DNA of 64,000 nucleotides, taken from JAAXXJ01 sp964412455 (GTDB taxonomy: Bacteria; Nitrospirota; UBA9217). The DNA lies in contig CAYPOT010000001.1 of the NCBI GenBank assembly GCA_964412455.1, positions 99,955 through 163,954 of the forward strand. The letters are read 5' to 3'. Positions 52,314 through 62,038 of this stretch are shown in pieces. The notes below the pieces were generated by a model. The model saw only the letters and a program-made list of their open reading frames with translations. It ran no database searches and was not told the DNA's origin. Position 1 is the stretch's first letter. Every line of letters starts with the position of its first letter. The translations under genes and the position numbers were made by a program.

Positions 52314-52338
52314 TCTATGATTCATTGTGCCGGGTTCC

Positions 52339-55300
52339 CTACTTCGGCATCACCTGAAGGGCTTTCCGCGCCGCATCCGCGTCAAGCATTCTCTGCATGC
52401 CGTCCTTAGGCTGTCGAATTACACCTGGCTTCGACCACTGCTCCGCAGGAGGCGTGACGTAGTTGTAATACACCTGGTGATAATGCGACGATCCGCTGTT
52501 GTAGTCGTAGATATCCACATAGACCTGGGCGGTCTCCGGCGCTGCCAGTGTCCCGCAGAAATTATGAGTGAACGAGAAACTGCTCGCGTTCAGGGTCGCC
52601 GACCCGTACCCATAGTTGGTCTGCATCCACGTATCGTTGGTGTAGTACTTCCAGGAGCCGCAGTCATACACCTGAGCGAAGATCTGGCCGTTCGAGCCCG
52701 TGTAGCCGGTGCCGATCGGGTCGCTGATCGTACCGCTCACCACGGTGCTGCCATAGACACCCGTGGCCCCCTGCCCAGGGGAGGTGATTCTCACGAACCG
52801 CGGTTTGCCTATGCCGTTGTTCGAGGTGATGTACAGTGACTGGGACGCGTCGCCCGCCGGGTCGTCGTAGTTGTAAATGTTGACGTAGTTGTCCGTCCCC
52901 TGGTACACCGGGATGTCCTTGATGGTGAAGGCGTTGTTCACGATCGGCACCTGGCCGTTCCTGTTCAGTGTGTCGCGGAAGTACATGGTCCCGTTCTGGA
53001 CCGTGGACGTGCCATTGATGGTGATCAGTGTGTTGGACGAACCGGCATCCCAGTAGCTGTATCCACAGTAGGGTGTCGTGAGCGCGACCGACCCGCTATT
53101 GCCGGTCACGGAGGTAATGGCCATCCGCAGGACGGGCGACAGGGTGTTCTGGCTGTAGACGTCCTTGTACAGATACTGCTCCGACATGGTGAAGTTGAGG
53201 GAGTTCCAGTACCCGCCGCCGGACTGGCCGTAGACCTTGATGTTCGGCACGGTCCACGACCCGTCGGTGGCTGACGTGAATGCCGTAAAGGTCTCTTCCT
53301 GGCCGCACACCCAGTTCCTGACCTGCATCTGCGCGCCCAGCCGGTTCGAAGTTCCAATAGCATTCACCGTGGCGGTCGTTCCCGCGTAGTAGCTGTTCGC
53401 CGACGGCGTGATCGTGGCGCCTGTGGACGTGGTCATGGATACGACCGAGAATGTCGGCGGGCTGTAGGCGCAGGAGCCTGTCGTGGTAATGGTCACGCTC
53501 GTCCTGCGGCCCTGGAAGTCGTTGACGTCCACAATGTTGGAACCGCCCGGACCGACCAGCGGAACCGAGAACTTGAAGGTACCGTCTGTGTTCGACACGC
53601 TCTGGTTCTCGTAATAGCTGTTGCTGCCCAGCGTACCGGTCCAGTACACCCACATGTTGCCCGCCTCGGATGTTCCCTCGATCGTGGCGGAGCAGTTCGT
53701 ATCTGCATATTTGCCGCCCGAGGTCGTCGCGTTGTAGGCGATGTTGTCGATGAACTTGATCTCGGGCTTGATCACCGGCTTGCCGGTGGTCGTGTAGATG
53801 TTCAGGCCGTACCAGTTGTTGTTCACGTCATTAATGCTGATGTAGTTCCACCCGTTGAACAAGGTGGCGTCGAAGCTGAAGTTGCCGGCGACGTCGGGCG
53901 AGATGGTGGCGTTCGTGTACCCGCCCTCGCTCGAGACATAGTACCTGCCGTTCGCGATGGTCTTGAAGGTCCCGCTCACGGTCACAGTGAAATTCGCAGC
54001 CGTCGACAGGGTCGCGGTCCAGTCAGAGCTGGTAGAGTAGTCGGAGGTCTTGGTGACCGTGCTGGCACCGGCAGCAGCGACGCCGATGACTTTGATGGGA
54101 GGCACCCAAACAGATCCCGCGTCGGTCCAGACGTTCATGCGCGTCCGGTAACGCGTTGGCGTCGGGCCGGAGATGTACCGGTAAAGTGTGAGGTAGTTGT
54201 TGCCATTGTAGATCTCAATGTCCGGCGGCACCAGCGAGGCGGTATCGAACGTATTATCACCGGACAGGCTCGTGGTCACGGTCGTCCGAGTGTAGGGTCC
54301 GAACTCATTGGACACCATGACATCGAGCCAATCCACGTCCATATCAGACACGGAACCCAGAATGTTGATCTTGCTCGCCCCAGGGGCCTTATAATACGAC
54401 CATTCATCTCCGGATAGCGTATTGCCGAGGTCGTCGGTCACCTCCCAGACGCTTATCGGCGCCGGTTTGCCTCCCCTGGTGATGATCCAGAAGCTCTTGT
54501 AGAGCGGGTTCCGGCCCGGCATAACGTTGTCCTCGTATACGTAGAAGCTGTTCACTCCCTTGTAGAGCGGAATGGTTATCGTCGCAATTCTGCTTACAAA
54601 TGGCACGGTGTATTCTTTCCACGCCGCAGCGGAATTTCGGATGTACGCGTTCATGCCGGCGTCGGCGTTCGGTGTATAGATGGTGATCGTGGCCTGGAAC
54701 GCGCTTCCCACGTCATACCCGAAGATGGCCGGGTTGTACGGCGCCGGCGCGTTAGTGCCTGTGGAGCCGGCCCGGACCTCGACGCTTAACTCCGAGTACA
54801 GGCCATCGATGCCGAAGCGCCGGATCTTGCTGACCGCGGAGATGTCACGCAGGATGTCCTTTACCGTCTTGTTGCCCACATAGTTCGGGTTGTTGGGGTT
54901 GGCCGGGTCCGGGACCGCTGTGGCCGTGCCAAGCCCTATCACTTCCCAGTAGTATTTACCACCGGCTTGAAAGTTGAAGGAAGAGAACCCGTCGAATCCC
55001 ATCTTCTCGCTCAGGTCCACGCCCTTCAGATCCGCGATCGGGTCCTTATCAGTGGAGACCGACGTCACGGTCGAAGGGAAGCCCACCGCGATGCCGTTGT
55101 AAGGGTCCCGCTCATTCGACAACACAAAGACATAGGTGGCGACCCCGGAAGTAGCTTCCCAGGAAAACTTCGCTTTGAGATTCGTATTGTCCGGAACTGC
55201 GCTCATCCGCGCGCCGTCAGAGATCTCACGGTCATCCCCGCCCGAACCGAAGGGGTATGCATCCTGCTCCAGCTTGACATTGATCAGGTTCGGTTTGGTG

Positions 55301-57102
55301 ATCGTCTTGTCACGCGTGTCGACGCCGATGGACCCACGCACGATCTTCCATGCTCCGTTCTTGAACTTCAAGGTCATGTAGAGCGATTCCCGAGGCGCTG
55401 CATCAAAGCACCGGCTCAGGTTCACCTGGTTCGCTGCGGTCAGTTTGAACTCGAAGTCCGCCGTGTCGGTCAGCGGCACGACGTTGATGTAGGTATCAGG
55501 TTGCGGCGAGATGACGCCCGAGATGGTGGAGACGCAGTATTCCCACTGCGGGAAGTTCCAGGTCACAAGCTGCCGGCTGAATTCGCCCAGGCTGTACCGG
55601 CCGTCCCGGTTAAGGTCCCAGCTGGAGTCAATGCCCCGGGACGCCACGTCATACTCCATGTAAAAGTCGCCGGACATGACGCTCTGCCACTGAGCGATAT
55701 TCCGGTCGTTCGCCGAACGCACCCACTTGCCGAACACGGCCTTCACCTGCGCCTGGAGGTCCCGAATGTCAGGCGACGCGGCAGGATCGATGCCCGGAGT
55801 GTTGGCGGCGTCCTTGGTCCTGATGGAGCCGGTGAGGTTGTTGATCGCGTGGCCGGCAAGGTCCTTCCCGCCGGTCACTACGAGGCTGTAGGCGGTATCG
55901 AGCTTCAGGGGTTCGCCCAGCAGGAACTCATAAACATACAGCCCATTCGTTCCTTTTCCCAGGAACAGCACGCCGGGTTTGACGCCGATGCTCGGCGTGC
56001 CGCGCAGGTTTACCCCATTCACGTCCAGGGGCTTGTTCGATTCGATGCGGAACGACTGGGTCACATCCACGGTCCCGCCCATCTCGATCACCGTGGGGCT
56101 GTTCCACTGGACCGTAGGGCCGATGGAATCAGCCGCTGCTGCGGTGAACTTGCCGACCGCCGTGGATTTGAGGGCATTCCCGTATACGTTCAGGGCGCGC
56201 GGGATGGTCGAATCCTTGTCATCGCCGTTGATCGTGACCGTGTAGGCCTGGCTCTGGACCATCTGGACGCCTGTATCGAGGTAATAGGTCGCTGTCAGCC
56301 AGTCGGCCGAAAGGGACCACTTTCCTGCAAGAGAGGGAGATATGCTGATGCCGCCCGCCAGGCTGTCACGCCACATTGGCATGCTGAAAGAGAGTTGGAG
56401 CGCTGAGTTCGCCGGGACGGTGGCCGACACTGCGGTGCTGCTGTGGCCCCATCGTTCGGACCCGTCGGTATTCTTCTTGATGCCAAACATGTAAATGACC
56501 TCGGGCGCAACATCGCTCGGCAGGACCTCGAAGTTCACGTTCTGGATCTGGCCGTCAAAGTTCTTGACGATGCTCTGGACCGCCACTGTCGGCTTCTGTC
56601 CCAACCCGAAGCCTGAGTAGGCGACCAGCGTATAGTTCCCCGCCGGGATGGCGCTGCCGTCAGTATAGGTCGAGCCGGGATTTCGGGATGCGTTCGTCAT
56701 GGAGGACAGCGTGTAGTCTCCATTCGCGTCCGTGCTGCCCGACGCCACGGGATAGAGCCATTCAGGATGGTCGGCGTCGTACATGTCCACCGCCGCGTTT
56801 GCCAGCGCGGACTCGAACAGCGGCGCGTTCAGTTTCATGAGGGCATCAAGGTCAGGCGGCGGCGAGAGCCGGTCGGTGTCGCTCCTGCCGACCCGCTGCA
56901 GTTGCCCCAGTTCAGCGGCCTTTCTGAGCAGCTGTGGCTTGCCGATGACCGAGCTCGACAAGGTCACTTTTCCTGAGACGACCGTGGTGCCTGCGCCGCT
57001 TCCGGAGCTTCCGCCCTTGCCGGAGCCGCTGCATCCGCTCATGAGTACCATAAAAGAAAGAACAATCGCTGAGCCAGCCGTGATCGAAAAGAACTTTTTC
57101 AT
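52339..57102 (-). CDS. Very large surface lipoprotein with Ig-like, NTF2-like and EF-hand-like segments
   Basis: A strong lipobox (VLMSGCSGSGKGG) marks a 1587-residue lipoprotein. After a Ser/Gly linker come a carboxypeptidase-regulatory-like domain (about 100-190), an SbsA-type Ig-like domain (about 205-320) and a second one (about 325-430). A region recalling NTF2-like folds (VFGKWVRSANDRNIAQWQSV to KNGAWKIVRGSIG) contains a calcium-loop pattern DLNRDGRYSLGEF. A long array of beta domains follows (about 620-1570). Function is unknown; adhesion or matrix roles are inference. GGGAGG precedes the ATG by 7 nt. Confidence 0.75.
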   Translation of the reverse strand: MKKFFSITAGSAIVLSFMVLMSGCSGSGKGGSSGSGAGTTVVSGKVTLSSSVIGKPQLLRKAAELGQLQRVGRSDTDRLSPPPDLDALMKLNAPLFESALANAAVDMYDADHPEWLYPVASGSTDANGDYTLSSMTNASRNPGSTYTDGSAIPAGNYTLVAYSGFGLGQKPTVAVQSIVKNFDGQIQNVNFEVLPSDVAPEVIYMFGIKKNTDGSERWGHSSTAVSATVPANSALQLSFSMPMWRDSLAGGISISPSLAGKWSLSADWLTATYYLDTGVQMVQSQAYTVTINGDDKDSTIPRALNVYGNALKSTAVGKFTAAAADSIGPTVQWNSPTVIEMGGTVDVTQSFRIESNKPLDVNGVNLRGTPSIGVKPGVLFLGKGTNGLYVYEFLLGEPLKLDTAYSLVVTGGKDLAGHAINNLTGSIRTKDAANTPGIDPAASPDIRDLQAQVKAVFGKWVRSANDRNIAQWQSVMSGDFYMEYDVASRGIDSSWDLNRDGRYSLGEFSRQLVTWNFPQWEYCVSTISGVISPQPDTYINVVPLTDTADFEFKLTAANQVNLSRCFDAAPRESLYMTLKFKNGAWKIVRGSIGVDTRDKTITKPNLINVKLEQDAYPFGSGGDDREISDGARMSAVPDNTNLKAKFSWEATSGVATYVFVLSNERDPYNGIAVGFPSTVTSVSTDKDPIADLKGVDLSEKMGFDGFSSFNFQAGGKYYWEVIGLGTATAVPDPANPNNPNYVGNKTVKDILRDISAVSKIRRFGIDGLYSELSVEVRAGSTGTNAPAPYNPAIFGYDVGSAFQATITIYTPNADAGMNAYIRNSAAAWKEYTVPFVSRIATITIPLYKGVNSFYVYEDNVMPGRNPLYKSFWIITRGGKPAPISVWEVTDDLGNTLSGDEWSYYKAPGASKINILGSVSDMDVDWLDVMVSNEFGPYTRTTVTTSLSGDNTFDTASLVPPDIEIYNGNNYLTLYRYISGPTPTRYRTRMNVWTDAGSVWVPPIKVIGVAAAGASTVTKTSDYSTSSDWTATLSTAANFTVTVSGTFKTIANGRYYVSSEGGYTNATISPDVAGNFSFDATLFNGWNYISINDVNNNWYGLNIYTTTGKPVIKPEIKFIDNIAYNATTSGGKYADTNCSATIEGTSEAGNMWVYWTGTLGSNSYYENQSVSNTDGTFKFSVPLVGPGGSNIVDVNDFQGRRTSVTITTTGSCAYSPPTFSVVSMTTSTGATITPSANSYYAGTTATVNAIGTSNRLGAQMQVRNWVCGQEETFTAFTSATDGSWTVPNIKVYGQSGGGYWNSLNFTMSEQYLYKDVYSQNTLSPVLRMAITSVTGNSGSVALTTPYCGYSYWDAGSSNTLITINGTSTVQNGTMYFRDTLNRNGQVPIVNNAFTIKDIPVYQGTDNYVNIYNYDDPAGDASQSLYITSNNGIGKPRFVRITSPGQGATGVYGSTVVSGTISDPIGTGYTGSNGQIFAQVYDCGSWKYYTNDTWMQTNYGYGSATLNASSFSFTHNFCGTLAAPETAQVYVDIYDYNSGSSHYHQVYYNYVTPPAEQWSKPGVIRQPKDGMQRMLDADAARKALQVMPK

Positions 57103-57200
57103 GGTCTTACCTCCCTGCCCCTTAAATGCATATATACGACATTAGACCTATAGACTTGGAGCTAAAGCAATATTCATCTTCCGGAGTTCCGGAAACAGCG

Positions 57201-58451
57201 TTAATACGAATACGAAGATGACAGGAACATCATCCACCCTGCCTGATCGACATTCTGGATATCCGTACTTCCACTCAGGATCTGGGCCTTTCCGGAGCCC
57301 ATGGTCATGTTTCCGCCAAACGTGACCGAGGTATTCCGGCTGAAGTTGCTGATGCTCAGGCTCAGACCGTAGAGGTCGATCTTCTCATCCTGATTGGAGC
57401 GGTTCGCGTCCAATTCCGGGGTATTGGCCATGTCCGAATAGAGCCCGCCCCGGATCGCCCAGCTTCGGTTCAGGAAGTATTCCGTACCGACCGCGAGGTT
57501 CAACACATTCACGCGGTCGCCATTGACCGGATCGGCCACTTTCGTGTAATAGGCGGCATCGGCGCTCACCAGGAGGCTGCTCGAAGGAAAGTAACCAGCT
57601 CCGACCCGCAACTCGTAGGGATACTTTTTTGTGGTGGAGTCGCCGATATCGACACTGGTAAATTCGTTCGGGGTCACTGCATTCGCGTCCTTGTAGATCG
57701 TCTGGGCCGTTATCGACGCACTGTAAATGAATATCTTCGCGACGGATACACCGATGGAAAGCTTTTCGGCGGGTGTCCACATAACGCCCACAATAGGCTT
57801 ATACCCTCGCTCGACCCTTTCGATATACTGGTTCGACCATTCAAATCTGCCGTCCTGCAGCACAATGAGCTGGTTCAGGATGGTCTGATTGCTCCTGTGG
57901 TACATATACAGCGTGAGACCGGCGGAAAGGCTGCTGGTCAGTTCACCGGCGATCGACGGGCCGATCAGGTAGGTGCTGTCCTCGTTGTTGAAGTTGATGG
58001 TATAGCGTACTGCCGGAGACCCCAGCGTGGTGGGAAGGCTTCCTCCGAACGTCTGGTCCTGGTCTTCTTTGATTGAATCGGGAACGGCATAGGAGAATCC
58101 GAATTTGAAATTTCCGAGGGGCTGCACGATGCCGAAGAAGTTCGGAAGCAGCGAGGTCGCCTTGCGCTCCCATCCACTTCCACCGATGACATTATTGTAT
58201 TCCTTCGACGTATTGTAATACGCGTTGACGCTTGCGGAGAGGTTCCTGCCTGTCGTGTAGACGATTCCCGCCGGGTTGTAATACAGGCCGCTGGGATCGT
58301 CGGAAACTCCGGCATAGGCGCCGCCCATTCCCGTTGCCCGGTCCCCGATCAGCATATTGTTGTAATGGAACTCGTCTGCGGTAGAAACACCGCTCATCAC
58401 GACAAGCATAACGATCATCGCCATTGCTGCGTTGAAGATTCGAAGAGACAT
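57201..58451 (-). CDS. FadL/OMPP1-family outer-membrane beta-barrel protein
   Basis: ATG 58451 (MSLRIFNAAMAMIVMLVVMSG) has GGAGG 5 nt upstream and begins a signal peptide. The mature 390 residues show the OMPP1/FadL pattern with an N-terminal hatch-like segment (MLIGDRATGMGGAYAGVSDDPSGLYYNPAGI) and many aromatic-alternating strands ending SYSY. FadL-type barrels import hydrophobic compounds such as fatty acids or aromatics. It lies 44 nt after the M48 protease gene and 98 nt before the giant lipoprotein. Confidence 0.82.
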   Translation of the reverse strand: MSLRIFNAAMAMIVMLVVMSGVSTADEFHYNNMLIGDRATGMGGAYAGVSDDPSGLYYNPAGIVYTTGRNLSASVNAYYNTSKEYNNVIGGSGWERKATSLLPNFFGIVQPLGNFKFGFSYAVPDSIKEDQDQTFGGSLPTTLGSPAVRYTINFNNEDSTYLIGPSIAGELTSSLSAGLTLYMYHRSNQTILNQLIVLQDGRFEWSNQYIERVERGYKPIVGVMWTPAEKLSIGVSVAKIFIYSASITAQTIYKDANAVTPNEFTSVDIGDSTTKKYPYELRVGAGYFPSSSLLVSADAAYYTKVADPVNGDRVNVLNLAVGTEYFLNRSWAIRGGLYSDMANTPELDANRSNQDEKIDLYGLSLSISNFSRNTSVTFGGNMTMGSGKAQILSGSTDIQNVDQAGWMMFLSSSYSY

Positions 58452-58495
58452 AGATACCTCCACCGGGTCGAAAAGATTATATTTCACGCAACGCG

Positions 58496-59332
58496 CTATT
58501 TAACGGTTTTCATGGCCTCGGCAAAACGCTCTTTATGGGTCTGAAGACCAGCGGGATCGATCCCTGCCTCCGTTAACGTGTCTTTCAGAAGAACAATGCG
58601 GGTTTCATAGGCCGGATGCGTCTTGTCGAGCACTTCCGTTGTCTTGCCTTTCGAAGCGCCTATCCGTTCGAAATACCTGATCAGCCCGGTGGGATCATAT
58701 CCGGCGACCGCGCACAGCATGACCGATCCCTTGTCGGCCTGGATCTCGTCCTCACGCTTGTAGCCGGTCTTAAAAAGCGTGTCCATGGCCTTATCCACGG
58801 CCTTTGAGAAAGCGAGGCGGGCGGACTCGGTCCCTCCTCCGATCAGTCTCGCCAGTCCGGAAACCGCCGAGCCTTCAGCCGCCTTGATGTCCAGTTCCTT
58901 GACCACGTGCTTCCCATTGACATGGCCCATCTCATGGGCAATAACACCGGCAAGCTCAGACTCATCCTGCATCTTGTCGATCGCGCCTTTTGTGACAAAG
59001 ATATATCCGCCCGGTGCAGCATAGGCGTTGATCTCAGACGTATTGAGGACCGCGAAGTAATACTTCAGTTCCGGCCTGTTGGAGTTGGCCGCGAGCGTAT
59101 GGCCGACGAGGTTGACATATTTTATCAGCTGATCGTTGTTATTCAGTCCGTACCGGCCGATCAATCTTGCGGCGACCTCGCGGCCGAAACGGATCTCTTC
59201 GGAGACATCATCGCTCGTCATTTCCTCAGGAGCGGCCGAAACCCGGTGTCTCCATGCCTGATCATCAGCGGCATATGCCGCCGAAGAAAGAGCGAATGCT
59301 GTCAGTAAAGCAAGCAGGCTGATCTTCCTCAT
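58496..59332 (-). CDS. Exported M48-family metalloprotease
   Basis: The 278 residues carry a signal peptide (LLALLTAFALSSAAYA) and an M48 domain with zinc motif IAHEMGHVNGKH and the NEINAYAAPGGYIFVTKGA-type segment (here SEINAYAAPGGYIFV). The downstream KREDEIQADKGSVML supplies the third zinc ligand Glu. BepA/LoiP-like M48 proteins do quality control of outer-membrane proteins. The ATG overlaps the SH3 gene stop by 4 nt, and the FadL-like barrel follows. Confidence 0.9.
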   Translation of the reverse strand: MRKISLLALLTAFALSSAAYAADDQAWRHRVSAAPEEMTSDDVSEEIRFGREVAARLIGRYGLNNNDQLIKYVNLVGHTLAANSNRPELKYYFAVLNTSEINAYAAPGGYIFVTKGAIDKMQDESELAGVIAHEMGHVNGKHVVKELDIKAAEGSAVSGLARLIGGGTESARLAFSKAVDKAMDTLFKTGYKREDEIQADKGSVMLCAVAGYDPTGLIRYFERIGASKGKTTEVLDKTHPAYETRIVLLKDTLTEAGIDPAGLQTHKERFAEAMKTVK

Positions 59333-59823
59333 AAGTGACCGCCTTCCATGAAGCGCGCAAGCTCGGTTTCCGTCACCGTATACCGTTCTACTTTTTCCAG
59401 GCCGTCGTAGTCGAGCTTATCCTCACCGCTCAGTCTTCTGCGGTCGTCAGCCGCGAGACCCCGTGCGGCCGCGGCGCTCGTATACGTCGATGCGCGCCTT
59501 CGCACTCCCTGTTTGAATTCCGAACCATCGTCCTTGAACATCGAGAGCCTTGCCATGGGAGGAGAGGCCGAAAGAAGGATGGCTGCGACGTAACCTTCCT
59601 TGCCATAGTAACTGACCTTTACCCAGTTCCCCACTCTGCCAGTTGACGTAAGCAGGGTGCCTCTGCTGGCTGCGCCGAGGACCTTCGCCTTGAAGGACGG
59701 AGCGGAGAGAACTTTGGCCCTGACGCTCTGCACATAATAGGATTCCTTCGCCGATGCCTGTTGAGCGATCGTTAACAGGAGCGTCAATACAACACTATAC
59801 ATCAAGATCCTCAAGATGTGCAT
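59329..59823 (-). CDS. Exported bacterial SH3-domain protein
   Basis: The 164 residues have a signal peptide (VVLTLLLTIAQQASA) and a bacterial SH3b domain (about 28-92: YYVQSVRAKVLSAPSFKAKV, VGNWVKVSYYGKEGYVA). A helical C-terminal tail contains a run of alanines (STYTSAAAARGLAADDRRR). SH3b domains commonly bind cell-wall peptides. GGAGG lies 7 nt before the ATG. It is first in the SH3-M48-FadL-lipoprotein run. Confidence 0.83.
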   Translation of the reverse strand: MHILRILMYSVVLTLLLTIAQQASAKESYYVQSVRAKVLSAPSFKAKVLGAASRGTLLTSTGRVGNWVKVSYYGKEGYVAAILLSASPPMARLSMFKDDGSEFKQGVRRRASTYTSAAAARGLAADDRRRLSGEDKLDYDGLEKVERYTVTETELARFMEGGHL

Positions 59824-59844
59824 AGGACACCTCCTCGTTGGACA

Positions 59845-59874
59845 ATTATACCACTCTTATCTCTCGAGTGACGA
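59845..59874 (-). promoter_or_regulatory. Candidate promoter for the SH3-M48-FadL run
   Basis: A perfect TATAAT with a weaker TCGTCA 18 nt upstream gives a leader of about 15 nt carrying GGAGG. Confidence 0.45.
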
Positions 59875-59890
59875 TAAGCACGTTAATCCG

Positions 59891-59920
59891 TCATTCCGGC
59901 AGGGTTCAAGCCGGGATCCA
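59891..59920. repeat. TCATTCCGGC-type intergenic repeat fragment
   Basis: TCATTCCGGCAGGG, then TTCAAGCCGGGATCCA, is an imperfect palindrome of a kind common in bacterial spacers. It is non-coding. Confidence 0.5.
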
Positions 59921-59946
59921 ATAACGTAAAAAGCGTCTCTGGAGTA

Positions 59947-61878
59947 CTAGGTGACCGTATAAATATTGACCGGTTGTTCTCTGCCTTTGACCTTGACATT
60001 CCCGAGTTGGGCACAGCCGATCCTGTCTTTGATCTTTTCGTATGTATATTCCGATAAAATGAGCGGGGTTTTATATTCTTTGGTGATGCTTTCAAGACGC
60101 GAAGCCAGATTGACCGTGTCGCCAACGATAGTATAGTTTTTCTTTTTTTCGGACCCGATCTCTCCTATTGTGGCGACGCCGCTATTGATGCCGATCCCGA
60201 TCTTCACATCCATGTCGAGCCCGCGCTCCCTGAGCGTGGCGTTGACCGCCTTCAGGCCCTCAAGCATCTCTTTGCCGGCAAGGACCGCTTTTTCCGCATG
60301 GTCCTGCGTTTTAACCGGAGCGCCCCAGAAGGCCATGATCGCATCGCCGATATACTTGTCGATCGTGCCGTTGTGCTTCAGGATAATATCGGCCATGATC
60401 GTAAAATGGATGTTCAGCATTTCCACGATCTTCTCCGGAGGCGCATTCTCCGACATGGTCGTGAATCCCCGGATGTCCGAGAACAGTACCGTGAGTTCGA
60501 CCTTCGTGCCTGAACTTGCCTTCTGGTATTCCTTATAGTTGTGCAGCACCTCGTGGAGCACGTCCTTGGATACGTACTGGGTGAAGAGCTGGGAAACGCG
60601 GCGTTTTTCCGCTGCCTCGGTGAATGTCAGATATCCGAACGACAGGAATCCGCTCGTCACCGTGGCGAAGACGAAGGGAACGGTTTCGACGATCATATTT
60701 GACTGGAAGGCGAAGAACGAATACGAACCGTAGGCTGCCAGGACCGCAGTGGGAAATGAGGCGCGAATGAGGAGACGTTTTGAAAAGAAAACGAATCCCG
60801 CGGTGAGGAACACGCCCACCAGCACCGACAGGATGGTCAGGCGCCGGTCAGGAGGCATCAAAAAGTCATTCATGAGGTAGTTGCTCGCGAGGGAAACGTG
60901 CATGATGACGCCGGGGGTGCGGGTTGAGAGCGGCGTGCCCTTCAGGTCAGCGCCGCCGATGGCGCTGACGCCTACGAACACAATGCTGTCCCGGAACTCC
61001 TCGGGATTCACGATGAGATCTTCTACCTCACCCTGGCGGATCATGTCGAGCGATACGAAGATGCCTCCCGCGGAGATCGGCTCCACGCGGTCGATGTCGT
61101 ACATATTGATCAGATAATTCCCGTTGCGATCTATGGGCAGGATCCGGTCGCTGATCTGGATCGCCTTTTTTCCGATGATGACCTTTGTAGAATCGGTGAT
61201 GAAGGGAGCAAGGCCGAGGACCGGATAGTAGGAGTTCTGGTATTCCCGGAGAGGCCTCGTCCTCCTGAACACACCGTCCAGGTCCGGCGGGAACTCTACG
61301 ACGGCAACGCTGCGGGAAGCCACGCGCAGGCCCTCGATCGGCAGCAAAAATTCGTTGTTCTGTTCGGACGCGGATACCTGCAGATAACCCTCAATATTGC
61401 TGATCGCGTATTTATCGCGAAATTCCTGAGGGATGGGCCGGTTCAGCTGGATGTTGTATTTCTTTTCCTTGTCCGGCTTCACCCGCTCGATGACCATGCT
61501 GTGGATGACGTTCCCCGACGCCTCCGTGGCCTCAACGAGCGCGCGGTCGTTCGCCTCATCATACCGCTCGGTGAACAGGATATCGAAGAGGACCGCCCTG
61601 GCGCCTCCGTAGGTCGTCAGGAATTCGAGTAGGTCCGAATAGATCGCCCGCGGCCATGGCCATCGTCCGGCGATCTTCTCCATAACGCTGATGGATGCCT
61701 CGTCAATGAGAACGACCTTTATGTTCTTCGGCGGGACCTTTTTTGACCGGTAGAATTTTGCCTTTACGTCGTAGACGAGATTTTCGGCACGTTCGAAGTA
61801 ACCGCGTTGGTAGGACGTGATGGTGAAAGCGGCGACGAGGACCGCAATAACGAGCGCTATAGCTATTTTATTTTTCAT
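59947..61878 (-). CDS. CHASE2-domain adenylate/guanylate cyclase
   Basis: The 643 residues contain an N-terminal helix, a periplasmic CHASE2 sensor (about 30-330, VVLIDEASISVMEKIAGRWP) and three transmembrane helices (about 340-415). A class III cyclase domain follows (about 455-640), with metal-binding Asp in VLFSDIRGFTTMSE, DKYIGDAIMAFWGAP and a transition-state segment YTIVGDTVNLASRLES. All expected catalytic segments look intact. Substrate choice (ATP or GTP) cannot be settled here. It is monocistronic behind its own promoter. Confidence 0.9.
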   Translation of the reverse strand: MKNKIAIALVIAVLVAAFTITSYQRGYFERAENLVYDVKAKFYRSKKVPPKNIKVVLIDEASISVMEKIAGRWPWPRAIYSDLLEFLTTYGGARAVLFDILFTERYDEANDRALVEATEASGNVIHSMVIERVKPDKEKKYNIQLNRPIPQEFRDKYAISNIEGYLQVSASEQNNEFLLPIEGLRVASRSVAVVEFPPDLDGVFRRTRPLREYQNSYYPVLGLAPFITDSTKVIIGKKAIQISDRILPIDRNGNYLINMYDIDRVEPISAGGIFVSLDMIRQGEVEDLIVNPEEFRDSIVFVGVSAIGGADLKGTPLSTRTPGVIMHVSLASNYLMNDFLMPPDRRLTILSVLVGVFLTAGFVFFSKRLLIRASFPTAVLAAYGSYSFFAFQSNMIVETVPFVFATVTSGFLSFGYLTFTEAAEKRRVSQLFTQYVSKDVLHEVLHNYKEYQKASSGTKVELTVLFSDIRGFTTMSENAPPEKIVEMLNIHFTIMADIILKHNGTIDKYIGDAIMAFWGAPVKTQDHAEKAVLAGKEMLEGLKAVNATLRERGLDMDVKIGIGINSGVATIGEIGSEKKKNYTIVGDTVNLASRLESITKEYKTPLILSEYTYEKIKDRIGCAQLGNVKVKGREQPVNIYTVT

Positions 61879-61925
61879 AAAGAGCGTGCTGTGGGAAAGG
61901 TTTGTACACTGAATAAGCTTGACAA

Positions 61926-61954
61926 ATAATAGCAGAAAACTGTCAGGCAGTAAA
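61926..61954 (-). promoter_or_regulatory. Candidate promoter for the CHASE2 cyclase
   Basis: TTTACT and TATTAT are spaced by 17 nt on the minus strand, about 45 nt before the start codon. Confidence 0.5.
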
Positions 61955-62038
61955 GGTACAATTACCCGTAATTATTCACTTCGATAAACTGTTCGCGTTT
62001 TTGCCCGGCGGGATGGTGGGAAGGACGTATCTCATGTA

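Noticed and set aside
54967..56406. A 479-codon plus-strand frame opposite the giant lipoprotein
   Set aside because: It has no recognisable domains and an Arg/Val/Gly/His-rich shadow composition; the lipoprotein frame has a lipobox and domain structure.
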